From contig DXZS01000021.1 in the NCBI GenBank assembly GCA_019419505.1, positions 18,954-82,953 on the forward strand: DNA of 64,000 nucleotides, written 5' to 3'. Within the stretch, counting starts at the first letter, position 1. Each line of letters opens with the position of its first letter. This DNA is from Collinsella sp. Lineage in GTDB: Bacteria; Actinomycetota; Coriobacteriia; Coriobacteriales; Coriobacteriaceae. Below, one piece after another: positions 16,843 to 25,003 of this stretch. The notes beneath the pieces were generated by a model. It saw only the letters and a program-made list of their open reading frames with translations, was not told the DNA's origin and did not search any database. Both the position numbers and the translations under genes were made by a program.

Positions 16843-19620
16843 ATGATTCTCAACGGACCGGGAATTAGCTACACCGAGCCCGATATCGGCGCGGAGTTCG
16901 TGCCGCCGATACCGGAGCATCCGCGCGAGGCCATCGTCAAACTGTGTGAGCACTGCACCAACCGCCTGTTGCACCGCGACGAGCTGCTGGGCTACGAGTA
17001 CTGGTCGTTTGCCGAGGCCGCAACCGACGAGCAGGCCGAAGTGCTCTGCAAGATGAAGATGCGCCGTCCCTATACGCTGCCCGAGATGGTCAAGCTCACC
17101 GGCATGCCCGAGGCCGATATCGAAAAAATGCTCGACGACATGAGCTACACGGGTCTGCTCGAGTACAACTGGGAAAACCCCGAGCGCGCCAAGCAGTGGG
17201 TGCTGCCCATGCTGGTGCCGGGTTCCGCCGAGTTCCTCAACATGCGCGTGAGCCAGCTCGAGGAGCATCCGGTCTATGCCAAGTTTTTTGAGCAGGCGTC
17301 CAAGGGACCGCTGTCCAAGGCCACGCCGATGGTGCCGCCCGGCGGTGCCGGCATCGGCATGCATGTCATTCCAGTCGAGAAGGCCATCGATGCCGCGAGC
17401 ACCTCGGTGCCGATCGAGCATATCGAGCATTGGCTCGACAAATACGAGGGTAAGTATGCCGCCAGCACCTGCAGCTGCCGCGCGAGCCGTCGCGTGATGG
17501 GAGAGGGCTGCGCCGACGACCCGGCCGATTGGTGCATCGCCGTGGGCGATATGGCCGACTACGTGGTCGAGACCGACCGCGGCCATTATGTGACGCGCGA
17601 GGAGGTCTACGACATCCTGCGCCAGGCCGAGGACAACGGCTTTGTGCACCAGATCACCAACATCGACGGTGAGAACAAAATCTTCGCCATCTGCAACTGC
17701 AACGTCAACGTGTGCTACGCCCTGCGCACCTCGCAGCTGTTCAACACGCCCAACCTGTCGCGCTCGGCCTATGTCGCCAAGGTCGAGAAGGACAAGTGCG
17801 TGGCCTGCGGTCGCTGCGTTGAGGTGTGTCCGGCCGGCGCCGCCAAGCTGGGCCAGAAGCTCTGCAGCAAAAAGGCCGGCGGAAAGGTGCCCGAGTATCC
17901 GCGTCAGGAGCTGCCCGATGCCACCAAGTGGGACCACACCAAGTGGTCGCCCAACTACCGCAACGACAACCGCATCGAGACGCATGAGTCCGGCACCGCG
18001 CCCTGCAAGACGGCCTGCCCCGCGCACGTTGCCGTTCAGGGCTATTTGAAGCTCGCGGCTCAGGGTCGCTATGACGAGGCGCTGGCGCTCATCAAGCGCG
18101 AGAACCCGCTGCCCGCTATCTGCGGCCGTGTGTGCAACCGCCGCTGTGAGGATGCCTGCACCCGCGGCCGTGTGGACGCCGCCGTGGCTATCGACGAGGT
18201 CAAGAAGTTCATCGCCCAGCGCGATCTGGACGCCGCGACCCGTTATGTCCCGCCTGTGGTGACCCCGACGCGTGCCGGCGGCTTCGACAAGAAGATCGCC
18301 ATCATCGGTGCCGGTCCGGCCGGCCTGTCCTGCGCTTTCTACCTGGCCGAGAAGGGCTACAAGCCCGTCGTGTTCGAGAAGAATGAGCGCCCGGGCGGCA
18401 TGCTCACCTACGGTATTCCTAGCTTTAAGCTGGAGAAAGACGTTATCGAGGCCGAGGTCGAGGTTATTCGCCTGATGGGTGCCGAGTTCCGCTATGGCGT
18501 GGAGGTCGGTCGTGATGTGACGCTCGACGAGCTGCGCGCGCAGGGCTTTAAGGCTTTCTACATGGCTATTGGCTGCCAAGGCGGCCGCCTTGCCGGTATT
18601 CCGGGCGAGGACGCCGGGGATGTGGCCGTGGCCGTCGACTTCTTGCGCGAGGTCAACAGTGGCAAGATCGACGCGCTGCCCGGCCGCACCATCGTGGTGG
18701 GCGGAGGCAACGTGGCGATCGATGTCGCGCGCAACGCCTGCCGTCTGGGCTCCGAGCATGTTGAGATGTTCTGCCTGGAGAGCGAGGCTCAGATGCCTGC
18801 CAGCGAGGAGGAGCGTCGCGAGGCCATTGAGGACGGCGCCCACATCAGCTGCGGCTGGGGTCCCAAGGAGGTTCACCTGGACGAGGCCGGTCGTGTGTGC
18901 GGCATCACCTTTAAGCGCTGCACGCGCGTCTTTGACGACGAGGGCCGTTTTGCGCCCGAGTACGACGAGAACGACCTACGTCGTGTCGATGCCGACCGCG
19001 TGGTTATGTCCATCGGCCAGTCCATTGTGTGGGGCGACCTGCTGGCTGGCTCCAAGGTGGAGCTTGGCCGCGGTCAGGGTGCCCTTGCCGATCCCCAGAC
19101 CTACCAGACCGCCGAGCCCGACATCTTTGTGGGCGGCGACGTCTACACCGGTCCGAGTTTTGCCATCGATGCCATCGCCGCCGGTCACGAGGCCGCCGTG
19201 TCCATCCACCGCTTTGTGCAGCCGGGCTCCACGCTCACGATCGGCCGCAACCAGCGCCGCTACACCGCGCTCGACCGCGACGACGTCGTGATCGAGAGCT
19301 ACGACAACGCGAGCCGCGAGGTTGCCCATGTGGACCGCGAGCGCGAGAAGGCCGCGCCGTTTAGCGAGTACGTCGAGACCTTTACCGAGGAGCAGGTGCG
19401 CGCCGAGACCGCCCGCTGCCTTGGCTGCGGCGCCTCGATCGTCGACCCCAACAAGTGCATCGGCTGCGGCCTGTGCACCACCAAGTGCGCGTTCGATGCC
19501 ATCCACCTGGATCGCGACCGCCCCGAGTGCTCCACGATGGTCAAATACGAGCAAAAGCTCCCAAGCCTTGGCAAGTATGCTTTAAAGCGTGCAATCAAAA
19601 TCAAGTTCGGTCGTAAATAG
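16843..19620 (+). CDS. FAD-dependent oxidoreductase with multiple Fe-S domains (GltD-like core)
   Basis: 925 residues from MILNGPGISY, preceded by AGAAGGGACAACC. The N-terminal ~300 residues carry unusual Cys groups (STCSCRASRR, CNCNVNVCYA). A ferredoxin motif CVACGRCVEVCP lies near 319. A GltD/NfnB-type Fe-S domain follows (CKTACPAHVAVQGYLKLA ... ICGRVCNRRCEDACTRG, about 387-440). Then come the FAD site IAIIGAGPAGLSCAFYLAEKG (about 484) and the NAD(P) site IVVGGGNVAIDVARNA (about 616). The C terminus has CLGCGA and CIGCGLCTTKCAFDAIHL. It probably moves electrons between NAD(P)H and a ferredoxin or an unidentified acceptor in the cytosol. Divergent from TetR and likely controlled by it. Confidence 0.85.
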   Translation: MILNGPGISYTEPDIGAEFVPPIPEHPREAIVKLCEHCTNRLLHRDELLGYEYWSFAEAATDEQAEVLCKMKMRRPYTLPEMVKLTGMPEADIEKMLDDMSYTGLLEYNWENPERAKQWVLPMLVPGSAEFLNMRVSQLEEHPVYAKFFEQASKGPLSKATPMVPPGGAGIGMHVIPVEKAIDAASTSVPIEHIEHWLDKYEGKYAASTCSCRASRRVMGEGCADDPADWCIAVGDMADYVVETDRGHYVTREEVYDILRQAEDNGFVHQITNIDGENKIFAICNCNVNVCYALRTSQLFNTPNLSRSAYVAKVEKDKCVACGRCVEVCPAGAAKLGQKLCSKKAGGKVPEYPRQELPDATKWDHTKWSPNYRNDNRIETHESGTAPCKTACPAHVAVQGYLKLAAQGRYDEALALIKRENPLPAICGRVCNRRCEDACTRGRVDAAVAIDEVKKFIAQRDLDAATRYVPPVVTPTRAGGFDKKIAIIGAGPAGLSCAFYLAEKGYKPVVFEKNERPGGMLTYGIPSFKLEKDVIEAEVEVIRLMGAEFRYGVEVGRDVTLDELRAQGFKAFYMAIGCQGGRLAGIPGEDAGDVAVAVDFLREVNSGKIDALPGRTIVVGGGNVAIDVARNACRLGSEHVEMFCLESEAQMPASEEERREAIEDGAHISCGWGPKEVHLDEAGRVCGITFKRCTRVFDDEGRFAPEYDENDLRRVDADRVVMSIGQSIVWGDLLAGSKVELGRGQGALADPQTYQTAEPDIFVGGDVYTGPSFAIDAIAAGHEAAVSIHRFVQPGSTLTIGRNQRRYTALDRDDVVIESYDNASREVAHVDREREKAAPFSEYVETFTEEQVRAETARCLGCGASIVDPNKCIGCGLCTTKCAFDAIHLDRDRPECSTMVKYEQKLPSLGKYALKRAIKIKFGRK

Positions 19621-19716
19621 GTAACCATGGCGGGTAAGGGGACGGCGCAGACTAGATTTCGCTGTCCCCTTGCTTTGAGTTTGCATCGCATCAACCGTTG
19701 TTGAAAGGTTTCTACC

Positions 19717-20145
19717 TTGCATGAATTGGGAATCGTTTATCACATTATTCGCGATGTTGAGAACGTGGCGCGCGCCAATGGCGTGCGTCGCGTTTCGAGC
19801 GTCACGCTGCTGCTGGGCGAGGTCTCGGGCGTCGTTCCCGACTTGCTGCTCGACGCTTGGCGCTGGGCGGCAGATAAAAAGTCCATCACGCAGGGCGCGG
19901 AGCTTATCGTGGAGCCCGTCGAGGCCGTGACGCATTGCGAGGCGTGCGGCCGCGACTATGCGACAGTCGAGCACGGCAAGACCTGCCCCCATTGCGGCAG
20001 TGGCGATACCTATTTGCTCCAGGGCCAAGAGGTCATGATCAAGCAGATCGAGACCCCCGACGAGGATCCGGCAGACGCTGCCCCCGGCGGCCCTTCTGAC
20101 GCCCCCGACGCCGTCGACGTCGCTAACCCTCTCCACATCGTCTAG
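19717..20145 (+). CDS. hypA: Hydrogenase nickel-incorporation protein HypA
   Basis: 142 residues. HypA hands nickel to [NiFe]-hydrogenase precursors. The conserved N terminus MHELGI includes the Ni-binding His2. The zinc-binding loop CEACGRDYATVEHGKTCPHCG supplies two CxxC pairs. The start is a TTG at 19717 with GAAAGG upstream; starting at the nearby out-of-frame ATG would lose MHE. The C-terminal ~25 residues are an Asp/Pro/Ala-rich tail beyond the usual ~115. No hydrogenase or other hyp gene is adjacent, so its partners must lie elsewhere. Confidence 0.92.
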   Translation: MHELGIVYHIIRDVENVARANGVRRVSSVTLLLGEVSGVVPDLLLDAWRWAADKKSITQGAELIVEPVEAVTHCEACGRDYATVEHGKTCPHCGSGDTYLLQGQEVMIKQIETPDEDPADAAPGGPSDAPDAVDVANPLHIV

Positions 20146-20150
20146 CCCCT

Positions 20151-20204
20151 AGTCGTTGGGGACGTTCTTGTTTGACTAGTCGTTTAAGAACGTCCCCAAC
20201 GACT
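20151..20204. repeat. 19-bp-arm inverted repeat after hypA
   Basis: AGTCGTTGGGGACGTTCTT (20151-20169) and its exact complement (20186-20204) with a 16-nt loop that itself contains ACTAGT. There is no T-tract. It is intergenic, like the other palindromes of the window, with the GGGGAC core they share. Confidence 0.85.
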
Positions 20205-20249
20205 ACTTGCGCTAGAGCATAAGTTATACAATTAGTCAAGTTATGTCTG

Positions 20250-20421
20250 TTTAAACAAAATAGCGGCACGCAGGCGCATTGGGATTAACCTAAAAGCGGC
20301 GTTAATGAACAGAGTGTCTGTATATATCTGTGAAAGTAATTGGGAAATCACGTTTTAGTAGGCAATGAGCTGTAAATCAGCAACGTAATCAATTTGTAAC
20401 AAACTTAGACGTTTAAACAAA
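20250..20421 (+). promoter_or_regulatory. AT-rich PTS promoter region with two GTTTAAACAAA sites
   Basis: The 377-bp gap before the PTS operon is much more AT-rich than its neighbours. GTTTAAACAAA occurs at 20250-20260 and 20411-20421 in the same orientation; GTTTAAAC is itself palindromic. These are candidate activator or repressor sites for the PTS. No sigma-54-type -24/-12 element was recognised. Confidence 0.4.
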
Positions 20422-20522
20422 TAATGCAACCGTTTGCGAATTTAGCTATAAATCCACAAGGCGAACAGGTATACTCCTTTATTGTCGTGTAGGAAATACG
20501 TAGACAAAAAGGAGGTTATGTG

Positions 20523-21512
20523 ATGGTAAGTATTGTTCTTGCTAGCCATGGTGACTTGGCGGCTGGAATCAAGCAGACGGGCTCGATGGTCTTTGGCGAT
20601 CAGCCGTCTGTTGCCGTGGTCTCGCTCGAGCCGAGCATGGGCCCCGACGACTTCCGTGCCAAGGTCGAGGAGGCAATCGCTTCCTTCGAGGACCAGGAGC
20701 AGGTGCTCTTCCTCGTTGATCTGTGGGGCGGCACGCCCTTCAACCAGATCAGCGGGCTCATCGAGGGCCACGATTCCTGGGCTATCGTCACCGGTGTCAA
20801 TCTGCCTATGCTCATCGAGGCATATTCGCAGCGCTTTGACGCAAAGAACACTGCACATGCGATCGCAAAACATCTCGTGACTGAGGCTAAGGCTGGCGTG
20901 CGCGTCAAGCCCGAGTCTCTGGAGCCCGAGGAGAAGAAACCGGCTGCGGCCGCCGCTGCTCCTGCGGGTGCCATTCCTCCGGGAACGGTGATCGGCGACG
21001 GGCACATCAAGATCGCCCACGTCCGTATCGACACCCGTCTGCTTCATGGTCAGGTGGCCACCACGTGGACCAAGCAGATCAACCCCAACCGCATCATCGT
21101 GGTTTCCGACGGCGTTGCTCACGACGAGCTCCGCAAGACCATGATCGAGCAGGCTGCCCCTCCGGGAGTCCATGCCAACGTCGTGCCCATCAAGAAGATG
21201 GCCGAGGTCGTCAAGGACACGCGCTTTGGTGACACCAAGGCCATGCTGCTCTTCGAGAACCCGCAGGATCTGCTCAAGGCCATCGAGGCCGGCGTCGACA
21301 TCAAGGAAGTCAACATCGGTTCCATGGCTCACTCCAAGGGCAAGGTCGTCGTCACCAACGCCGTCGCTATGGGCGATGACGACGTTAAGACTCTCGAGGC
21401 CCTCAAGGCCAAGGGCGTCAAGTTCGAGGTCCGCAAGGTTCCTTCGGATTCCTCCGAGGATCTCGACGCCATGTTGAAGAAAGCTAAGGCCGAACTGGCC
21501 GCTCAAGCATAG
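20523..21512 (+). CDS. manX: Mannose-family PTS EIIAB component
   Basis: 329 residues. EIIA (1-~125) carries the phospho-His in VLASHGDLAAG. An Ala/Pro/Glu linker (about 130-155) connects to EIIB (about 160-329), whose phosphorylatable His is in IDTRLLHGQVATTW. It relays phosphate from HPr to the incoming sugar. The ATG at 20523 lies 7 nt after GGAGG; the overlapping ATG at 20518 reads straight into TGA. It is the first gene of IIAB-IIC-IID-DUF956. The substrate is a hexose such as mannose, glucose or an amino sugar, not resolvable from sequence. Confidence 0.95.
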   Translation: MVSIVLASHGDLAAGIKQTGSMVFGDQPSVAVVSLEPSMGPDDFRAKVEEAIASFEDQEQVLFLVDLWGGTPFNQISGLIEGHDSWAIVTGVNLPMLIEAYSQRFDAKNTAHAIAKHLVTEAKAGVRVKPESLEPEEKKPAAAAAAPAGAIPPGTVIGDGHIKIAHVRIDTRLLHGQVATTWTKQINPNRIIVVSDGVAHDELRKTMIEQAAPPGVHANVVPIKKMAEVVKDTRFGDTKAMLLFENPQDLLKAIEAGVDIKEVNIGSMAHSKGKVVVTNAVAMGDDDVKTLEALKAKGVKFEVRKVPSDSSEDLDAMLKKAKAELAAQA

Positions 21513-21530
21513 TAAAGGAGGGTCCGATAC

Positions 21531-22349
21531 ATGTCCGCGCTTACTATTCTTCTAATCGCGATTATCGCGCTGCTTGCCGGTATGGAAGGCATTCTGGATC
21601 AGTTCCAGTTCCATCAGCCGCTCGTTGCGTGCACGCTTATCGGTCTCGTAACCGGTCACCTTCAGGAGGGCATCCTCCTGGGCGGCTCGCTTCAGATGAT
21701 GGCTCTTGGTTGGGCTAACGTCGGCGCCGCTGTTGCGCCTGACGCCGCTCTGGCCTCGGTCGCTTCTTCGATCATCATGGTGCTCGCCCTCAACGGTGGC
21801 GCCACCGATTCGGCTAAGGCAGTTACCGCCGCCATCGCCGTCGCCGTGCCTCTGTCCGTCGCCGGCCTGTTCCTGACCATGATCTGCCGTACCCTGGCCA
21901 CCGCTATGGTCCACGGCATGGACGCCTGCGCCGAGAAGGGCGACTTCGCCGGCATCGAGCGCTGGCAGTACGCCGGCATCCTCATGCAGGGTGTTCGTAT
22001 CGCCATCCCGGCAGTGCTGCTGTGCATCATCCCGGCCGAGGCCGTTACCAACGCGCTGAACGCTATGCCCGACTGGCTGTCCGGCGGCATGGCTGTCGGC
22101 GGCGGCATGGTCGCTTCCGTCGGTTACGCCATGGTCATCAACATGATGGCCACCAAGGAGACCTGGCCGTTCTTCATCCTCGGCTTTGTCCTGGCTGCCA
22201 TCCCTCAGCTCACGCTGATTGCCCTGGGCCTCATCGGCATCTCCCTTGCCCTCATCTACCTTGGCCTTAAGGACCTGGCCAAGCAGGGTGGCGGCATGGG
22301 CGGTGGTTCCGGCGACCCGCTCGGCGACATTCTGAACGATTACGAGTAG
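21531..22349 (+). CDS. manY: Mannose-family PTS EIIC component
   Basis: 272 residues, polytopic. It opens with LTILLIAIIALLAGMEGILDQFQFHQPLVACTLIG and has LLGGSLQMMALGWANVGAAVAPD, hallmarks of the EIIC-sorbose/mannose family, and a Gly-rich tail. It forms the sugar channel with EIID. AAAGGAGGG lies upstream and it starts 18 bp after manX. Confidence 0.95.
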   Translation: MSALTILLIAIIALLAGMEGILDQFQFHQPLVACTLIGLVTGHLQEGILLGGSLQMMALGWANVGAAVAPDAALASVASSIIMVLALNGGATDSAKAVTAAIAVAVPLSVAGLFLTMICRTLATAMVHGMDACAEKGDFAGIERWQYAGILMQGVRIAIPAVLLCIIPAEAVTNALNAMPDWLSGGMAVGGGMVASVGYAMVINMMATKETWPFFILGFVLAAIPQLTLIALGLIGISLALIYLGLKDLAKQGGGMGGGSGDPLGDILNDYE

Positions 22350-22365
22350 GAAGGGAGTGATACAT

Positions 22366-23286
22366 ATGGCAGAGAACAAGATTCAGCTTTCTAAGTCCGA
22401 TCGTCAGAAGGTTTGCTTCCGTCATCAGTTCCTTCAGGGCTCGTGGAACTACGAGCGCATGCAGAACGGTGGCTGGTGCTACGCAATGATCCCTGCGATC
22501 AAGAAGCTCTACACCAGCAAGGACGACCAGATTGCCGCGCTTAAGCGCCACCTGGAGTTCTATAACACGCACCCCTATGTTTCCTCCCCCGTCATGGGCG
22601 TTACCCTCGCCCTCGAGGAGGAGCGCGCCAACGGTGCCCCGATCGACGACGTCGCCATCCAGGGCGTCAAGGTCGGTATGATGGGCCCGCTCGCCGGCGT
22701 CGGCGACCCCGCCTTCTGGTTCACCCTTCGCCCGATCTTGGGTGCTCTGGGTGCTTCCCTGGCCCTGTCCGGCAGCATTGCCGGTCCGCTGCTGTTCTTC
22801 TTCGCGTGGAACATTATTCGTTACGCCTTCGAGTGGTACACGCAGGAGTTTGGCTATAAGGTCGGCTCCTCCATCGCCAAGGACCTCTCCGGCGGTCTGA
22901 TGGGCAAGGTCACCGAGGGTGCCTCCATCCTTGGTATGTTCATCATCGGCGCCCTTGTCGAGCGTTGGGTTTCCATCTCCTTTACCCCGATCGTCTCCAA
23001 GGTCACGCAGTCCGCTGGCGCCTATATCGACTGGGCTAATCTGCCCGCCGGCGCCGAGGGCGTCAAGCAGGCATTGACGATGTACAGCTCTGTCGGTGCC
23101 ACCGCACTCGACCCGGTGAAGGTCACCACGCTTCAGGCCAACCTCGATCAGCTCATCCCCGGCCTTGCCGCCGTGTGCCTGACCCTTCTGGTCTGCAAGC
23201 TCCTCAAGAAGAAGGTCAGCCCGATCGTCATCATCCTGGCTCTCTTCGCCGTCGGCATCATCGGTCGCGTCTGCGGCTTCATGTAA
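22366..23286 (+). CDS. manZ: Mannose-family PTS EIID component
   Basis: 306 residues from MAENKIQLS, 9 nt after GGAAGGGAG; a GTG three codons earlier is in frame but abuts the site. Motifs FLQGSWNYERMQNGGWCYAMIPAI, TLALEEERANG and VKVGMMGPLAGVGDPAFW are typical of EIID, with C-terminal membrane segments. It pairs with EIIC. A hairpin with a T-tract follows, partly separating it from the DUF956 gene. Confidence 0.95.
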   Translation: MAENKIQLSKSDRQKVCFRHQFLQGSWNYERMQNGGWCYAMIPAIKKLYTSKDDQIAALKRHLEFYNTHPYVSSPVMGVTLALEEERANGAPIDDVAIQGVKVGMMGPLAGVGDPAFWFTLRPILGALGASLALSGSIAGPLLFFFAWNIIRYAFEWYTQEFGYKVGSSIAKDLSGGLMGKVTEGASILGMFIIGALVERWVSISFTPIVSKVTQSAGAYIDWANLPAGAEGVKQALTMYSSVGATALDPVKVTTLQANLDQLIPGLAAVCLTLLVCKLLKKKVSPIVIILALFAVGIIGRVCGFM

Positions 23287-23342
23287 GCACGCTTCGGCTT
23301 GAGACCGAGAGTTGCTAGGCAAGGGCTTTTGAGCCATTGAAA

Positions 23343-23390
23343 CGGACCGCACCCGGTGGGTACACTGGATGCGGTCCGATTGTTTTTATT
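23343..23390 (+). terminator. Terminator between manZ and the DUF956 gene
   Basis: CGGACCGCA and TGCGGTCCG arms around a 19-nt loop, then TTGTTTTTATT. It would lower expression of the downstream DUF956 gene relative to the transporter, or end the operon. Confidence 0.75.
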
Positions 23391-23406
23391 GGAGGGCGAG
23401 GCGCGT

Positions 23407-23805
23407 ATGGCGCAATCTCAGAACAGTACGGTCGATCTGGCAACGCCGGCAACCTGCCTTATGGGGCTTACCAGTCACGGTAACGTGATGGTGGGCAATA
23501 AGGCGTTTGAGTACTATAACGAGCGTAATCCCGAGGATTATATCCAAATCCCGTGGGACGAGGTCGACTATATTGCCGCCGAGGTTTTGCGCGGCACCAA
23601 GAAGATTACGCGTTTTGCCATCTTCACCAAGGACAACGGTCACTTTACGTTTTCGACGCGCGACGACAAAGAGACGTTGCGCGCGGTCCGCAAGTACGTC
23701 GACGAGGATAAGCTCGTGCGTTCGCCTGACTTTATCGATGTGACGGCTAAGGGCGCCAAGAGCATCCCCTCCGTTATCAAAAACCTCTTCCACAAAGGCA
23801 ACTAG
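23407..23805 (+). CDS. manO: DUF956 family protein (ManO-like PTS accessory)
   Basis: 132 residues from MAQSQNST after GGAGGGCGAGG. It contains CLMGLTSHGNVMVGNKAFEYYN and IPWDEVDYIAAEVLRG, features of the small soluble DUF956/ManO proteins found at the 3' end of mannose PTS operons. The precise role is not established; a regulatory link to the transporter is inferred from constant linkage. Confidence 0.85.
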   Translation: MAQSQNSTVDLATPATCLMGLTSHGNVMVGNKAFEYYNERNPEDYIQIPWDEVDYIAAEVLRGTKKITRFAIFTKDNGHFTFSTRDDKETLRAVRKYVDEDKLVRSPDFIDVTAKGAKSIPSVIKNLFHKGN

Positions 23806-23830
23806 CCATTAAAGAGCGCCCCCCTAAAGT

Positions 23831-24030
23831 GGGACGCGGTTTCCCATGAGGCTCGATCGGGAAAGTGCATCCCGGTTCGAGTGCCGATTGCGGGATGTAG
23901 TTTCCGGAACGGGCCCGTTTGGGAAACCGTGTCCCGTTTCGAGTCGAAATTCTGGGACACAGTTTCCCAGCGAGGTCCCATGGGGAAAGTCTGACCCAGA
24001 ATTTGCCTGGATAGTGGGACGCACTTTCCG
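23831..24030. repeat. Alternating 15-bp palindromic repeat array, locus 2 (7 copies)
   Basis: Seven 15-mers at 23831, 23859, 23892, 23921, 23954, 23983 and 24016, alternating between the GGGAYGC..TTTCC and the reverse orientation. Centre-to-centre steps are 28, 33, 29, 33, 29 and 33 bp. Between copies the sequence is not conserved. It is intergenic between the DUF956 gene and tRNA-Arg, beside the integration site. Confidence 0.85.
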
Positions 24031-24110
24031 GAGGGCTGTTCCACCGCAACTTCGAAGAGTGGGTATACGCTGCATTACAGCGGCGTAAATCTGCTACACT
24101 AATACAACAT

Positions 24111-24186
24111 GCCTCCGTAGCTCAGGGGATAGAGCACCGCTCTCCTAAAGCGGGTGTCGACGGTTCGAATCCGCCCGGGGGCACCA
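24111..24186 (+). tRNA. tRNA-Arg (anticodon CCU)
   Basis: Full cloverleaf: acceptor GCCTCCG/CGGGGGC, D-arm GCTC/GAGC, anticodon stem CCGCT/AGCGG with loop CTCCTAA, T-arm with TTCGAAT, discriminator A and encoded CCA. The gene stays intact although its 3' half serves as the integration site of the downstream element. Confidence 0.95.
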
Positions 24187-24188
24187 GA
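24141..24188 (+). repeat. attL direct repeat (48 bp, anticodon loop to 3' end of tRNA-Arg)
   Basis: It begins TCTCCTAAAG and ends CACCAGA. It is identical to 37672-37719 over 48 bp, while the flanking bases differ. The crossover lies within the tRNA 3' half, typical of tyrosine integrases. Confidence 0.93.
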
Positions 24189-24195
24189 AAAATCG

Positions 24196-24236
24196 CAGGT
24201 CAGGAGTTAATTTTGCTTCTGACCTGTTCTGGTTTT
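24196..24236 (+). terminator. Hairpin terminator after tRNA-Arg
   Basis: CAGGTCAG and CTGACCTG around a 15-nt loop, then TTCTGGTTTT. It is supplied by the element; the presumed native tRNA terminator was displaced to 37728-37760. Confidence 0.6.
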
Positions 24237-24318
24237 AGGGTTAAGAACTGCTTTTGTTTGTAAATCTGGTAAGTAAATAATTTAACTTACCGAGTTTTCC
24301 ACTGAAAACAGGAAATCA

Positions 24319-24481
24319 CCATTTTGGGGATAAAAAGTTTTCAACAGCCGTTAGTCGGTTCCATTTTGGTGAATCGCTTCCTCAATTTGGGTAAAAAATT
24401 TCACCATTTTGATGATTCGGCTGCTTTGAGTTTTGATAAAAACGCCTGTTCAGAAGCTTGCGCTATACCCATTTTGGTGAA
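24319..24481 (+). repeat. Iteron-like CCATTTTGGTGA repeats near attL
   Basis: CCATTTTGGGGAT at 24319, CCATTTTGGTGAA at 24361, CCATTTTGATGAT at 24404 and CCATTTTGGTGAA at 24469, all in one orientation, with a weaker copy CAATTTGGGTAA near 24383. Spacings of 42, 43 and 65 bp are near whole helical turns. Candidate arm-type integrase or excisionase sites, or replication iterons. Confidence 0.6.
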
Positions 24482-24606
24482 ACCAATTAATAGAGAAATA
24501 TACTATAAAGATATAGGGACGGCGATGCCGTCCTCTTCGCTCGCGAAGCTCGCTGCGCGGCCACGTGCCGTGTCCTTGCCGCCGGCTACGCCGTCGATTG
24601 ATTCGC

Positions 24607-24864
24607 TCACTGCGTTCGCTGATTGATTGACCAATCCGTTTTATCGGTGACACCAGTCATCAGCGCAGCAATTGACATGTTGAATCCATTGGCAATTTTA
24701 CAAAGGTTTGAAAGACTGACATTTCTTCGTCCGACTTCAATGCTCGCGTAGTAGGAACGATCCATCTCAATCAAATTGGCGAACTGCTCCTGGCTGTACC
24801 CGAGTCCAGCGCGGAGCTCTTTGCATCTCATGCCGAATGATTTCTGAAGCGTCTTCGTATCCAT
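24607..24864 (-). CDS. XRE-family HTH transcriptional regulator
   Basis: 85 residues from MDTKTLQKS; an in-frame ATG five codons earlier (24879) is also possible, and neither has a clear Shine-Dalgarno. The HTH is textbook: CKELRAGLGYSQEQFANLIEMDRSYYASIEVGRRNVSLSNLCKIANGF, then a short tail. It is divergent from the surface-protein gene, with two perfect inverted repeats in and just before its start (24861-24881 and 24880-24920) that are probable operators for itself. Confidence 0.88.
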   Translation of the reverse strand: MDTKTLQKSFGMRCKELRAGLGYSQEQFANLIEMDRSYYASIEVGRRNVSLSNLCKIANGFNMSIAALMTGVTDKTDWSINQRTQ

Positions 24865-24920
24865 GACAAAAAGAGTCATGGATTGTTGTATTTATGCCAA
24901 CGGACTATATACAACAATCC
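24861..24920. promoter_or_regulatory. Nested operator palindromes between XRE gene and surface-protein gene
   Basis: CCATGAC-N7-GTCATGG (24861-24881) overlaps the XRE start. GGATTGTTGTAT (24880-24891) is matched by a perfect inverted copy, ATACAACAATCC (24909-24920). Both lie in the divergent promoter region. Autoregulation by the XRE protein is inferred from position. Confidence 0.65.
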
Positions 24921-25003
24921 CTGTTAAGGCGCATAATTACCTTTATTGGAAAGCACTCTGATGCCCAGTCGGATAGGGCACGGAAAAGGAATGGAACAGC
25001 ACA

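Larger units (their letters stand above)
24189..24606. other. Left end of the mobile element without genes
   Basis: About 420 bp, AT-rich in its first 300 bp, with no supportable ORF. It contains the post-tRNA hairpin, an inverted pair GGTAAGT/ACTTACC (24268-24291), and the CCATTTTGGTGA repeats. From 24515 to 24630 it is GC-rich with no recognised function. Confidence 0.6.

Noticed and set aside
23831..24030. CRISPR array
   Set aside because: The repeated units are only 15 bp, alternate in orientation and are separated by about 13-18 bp; no direct 24-40-bp repeats and no cas genes are present.
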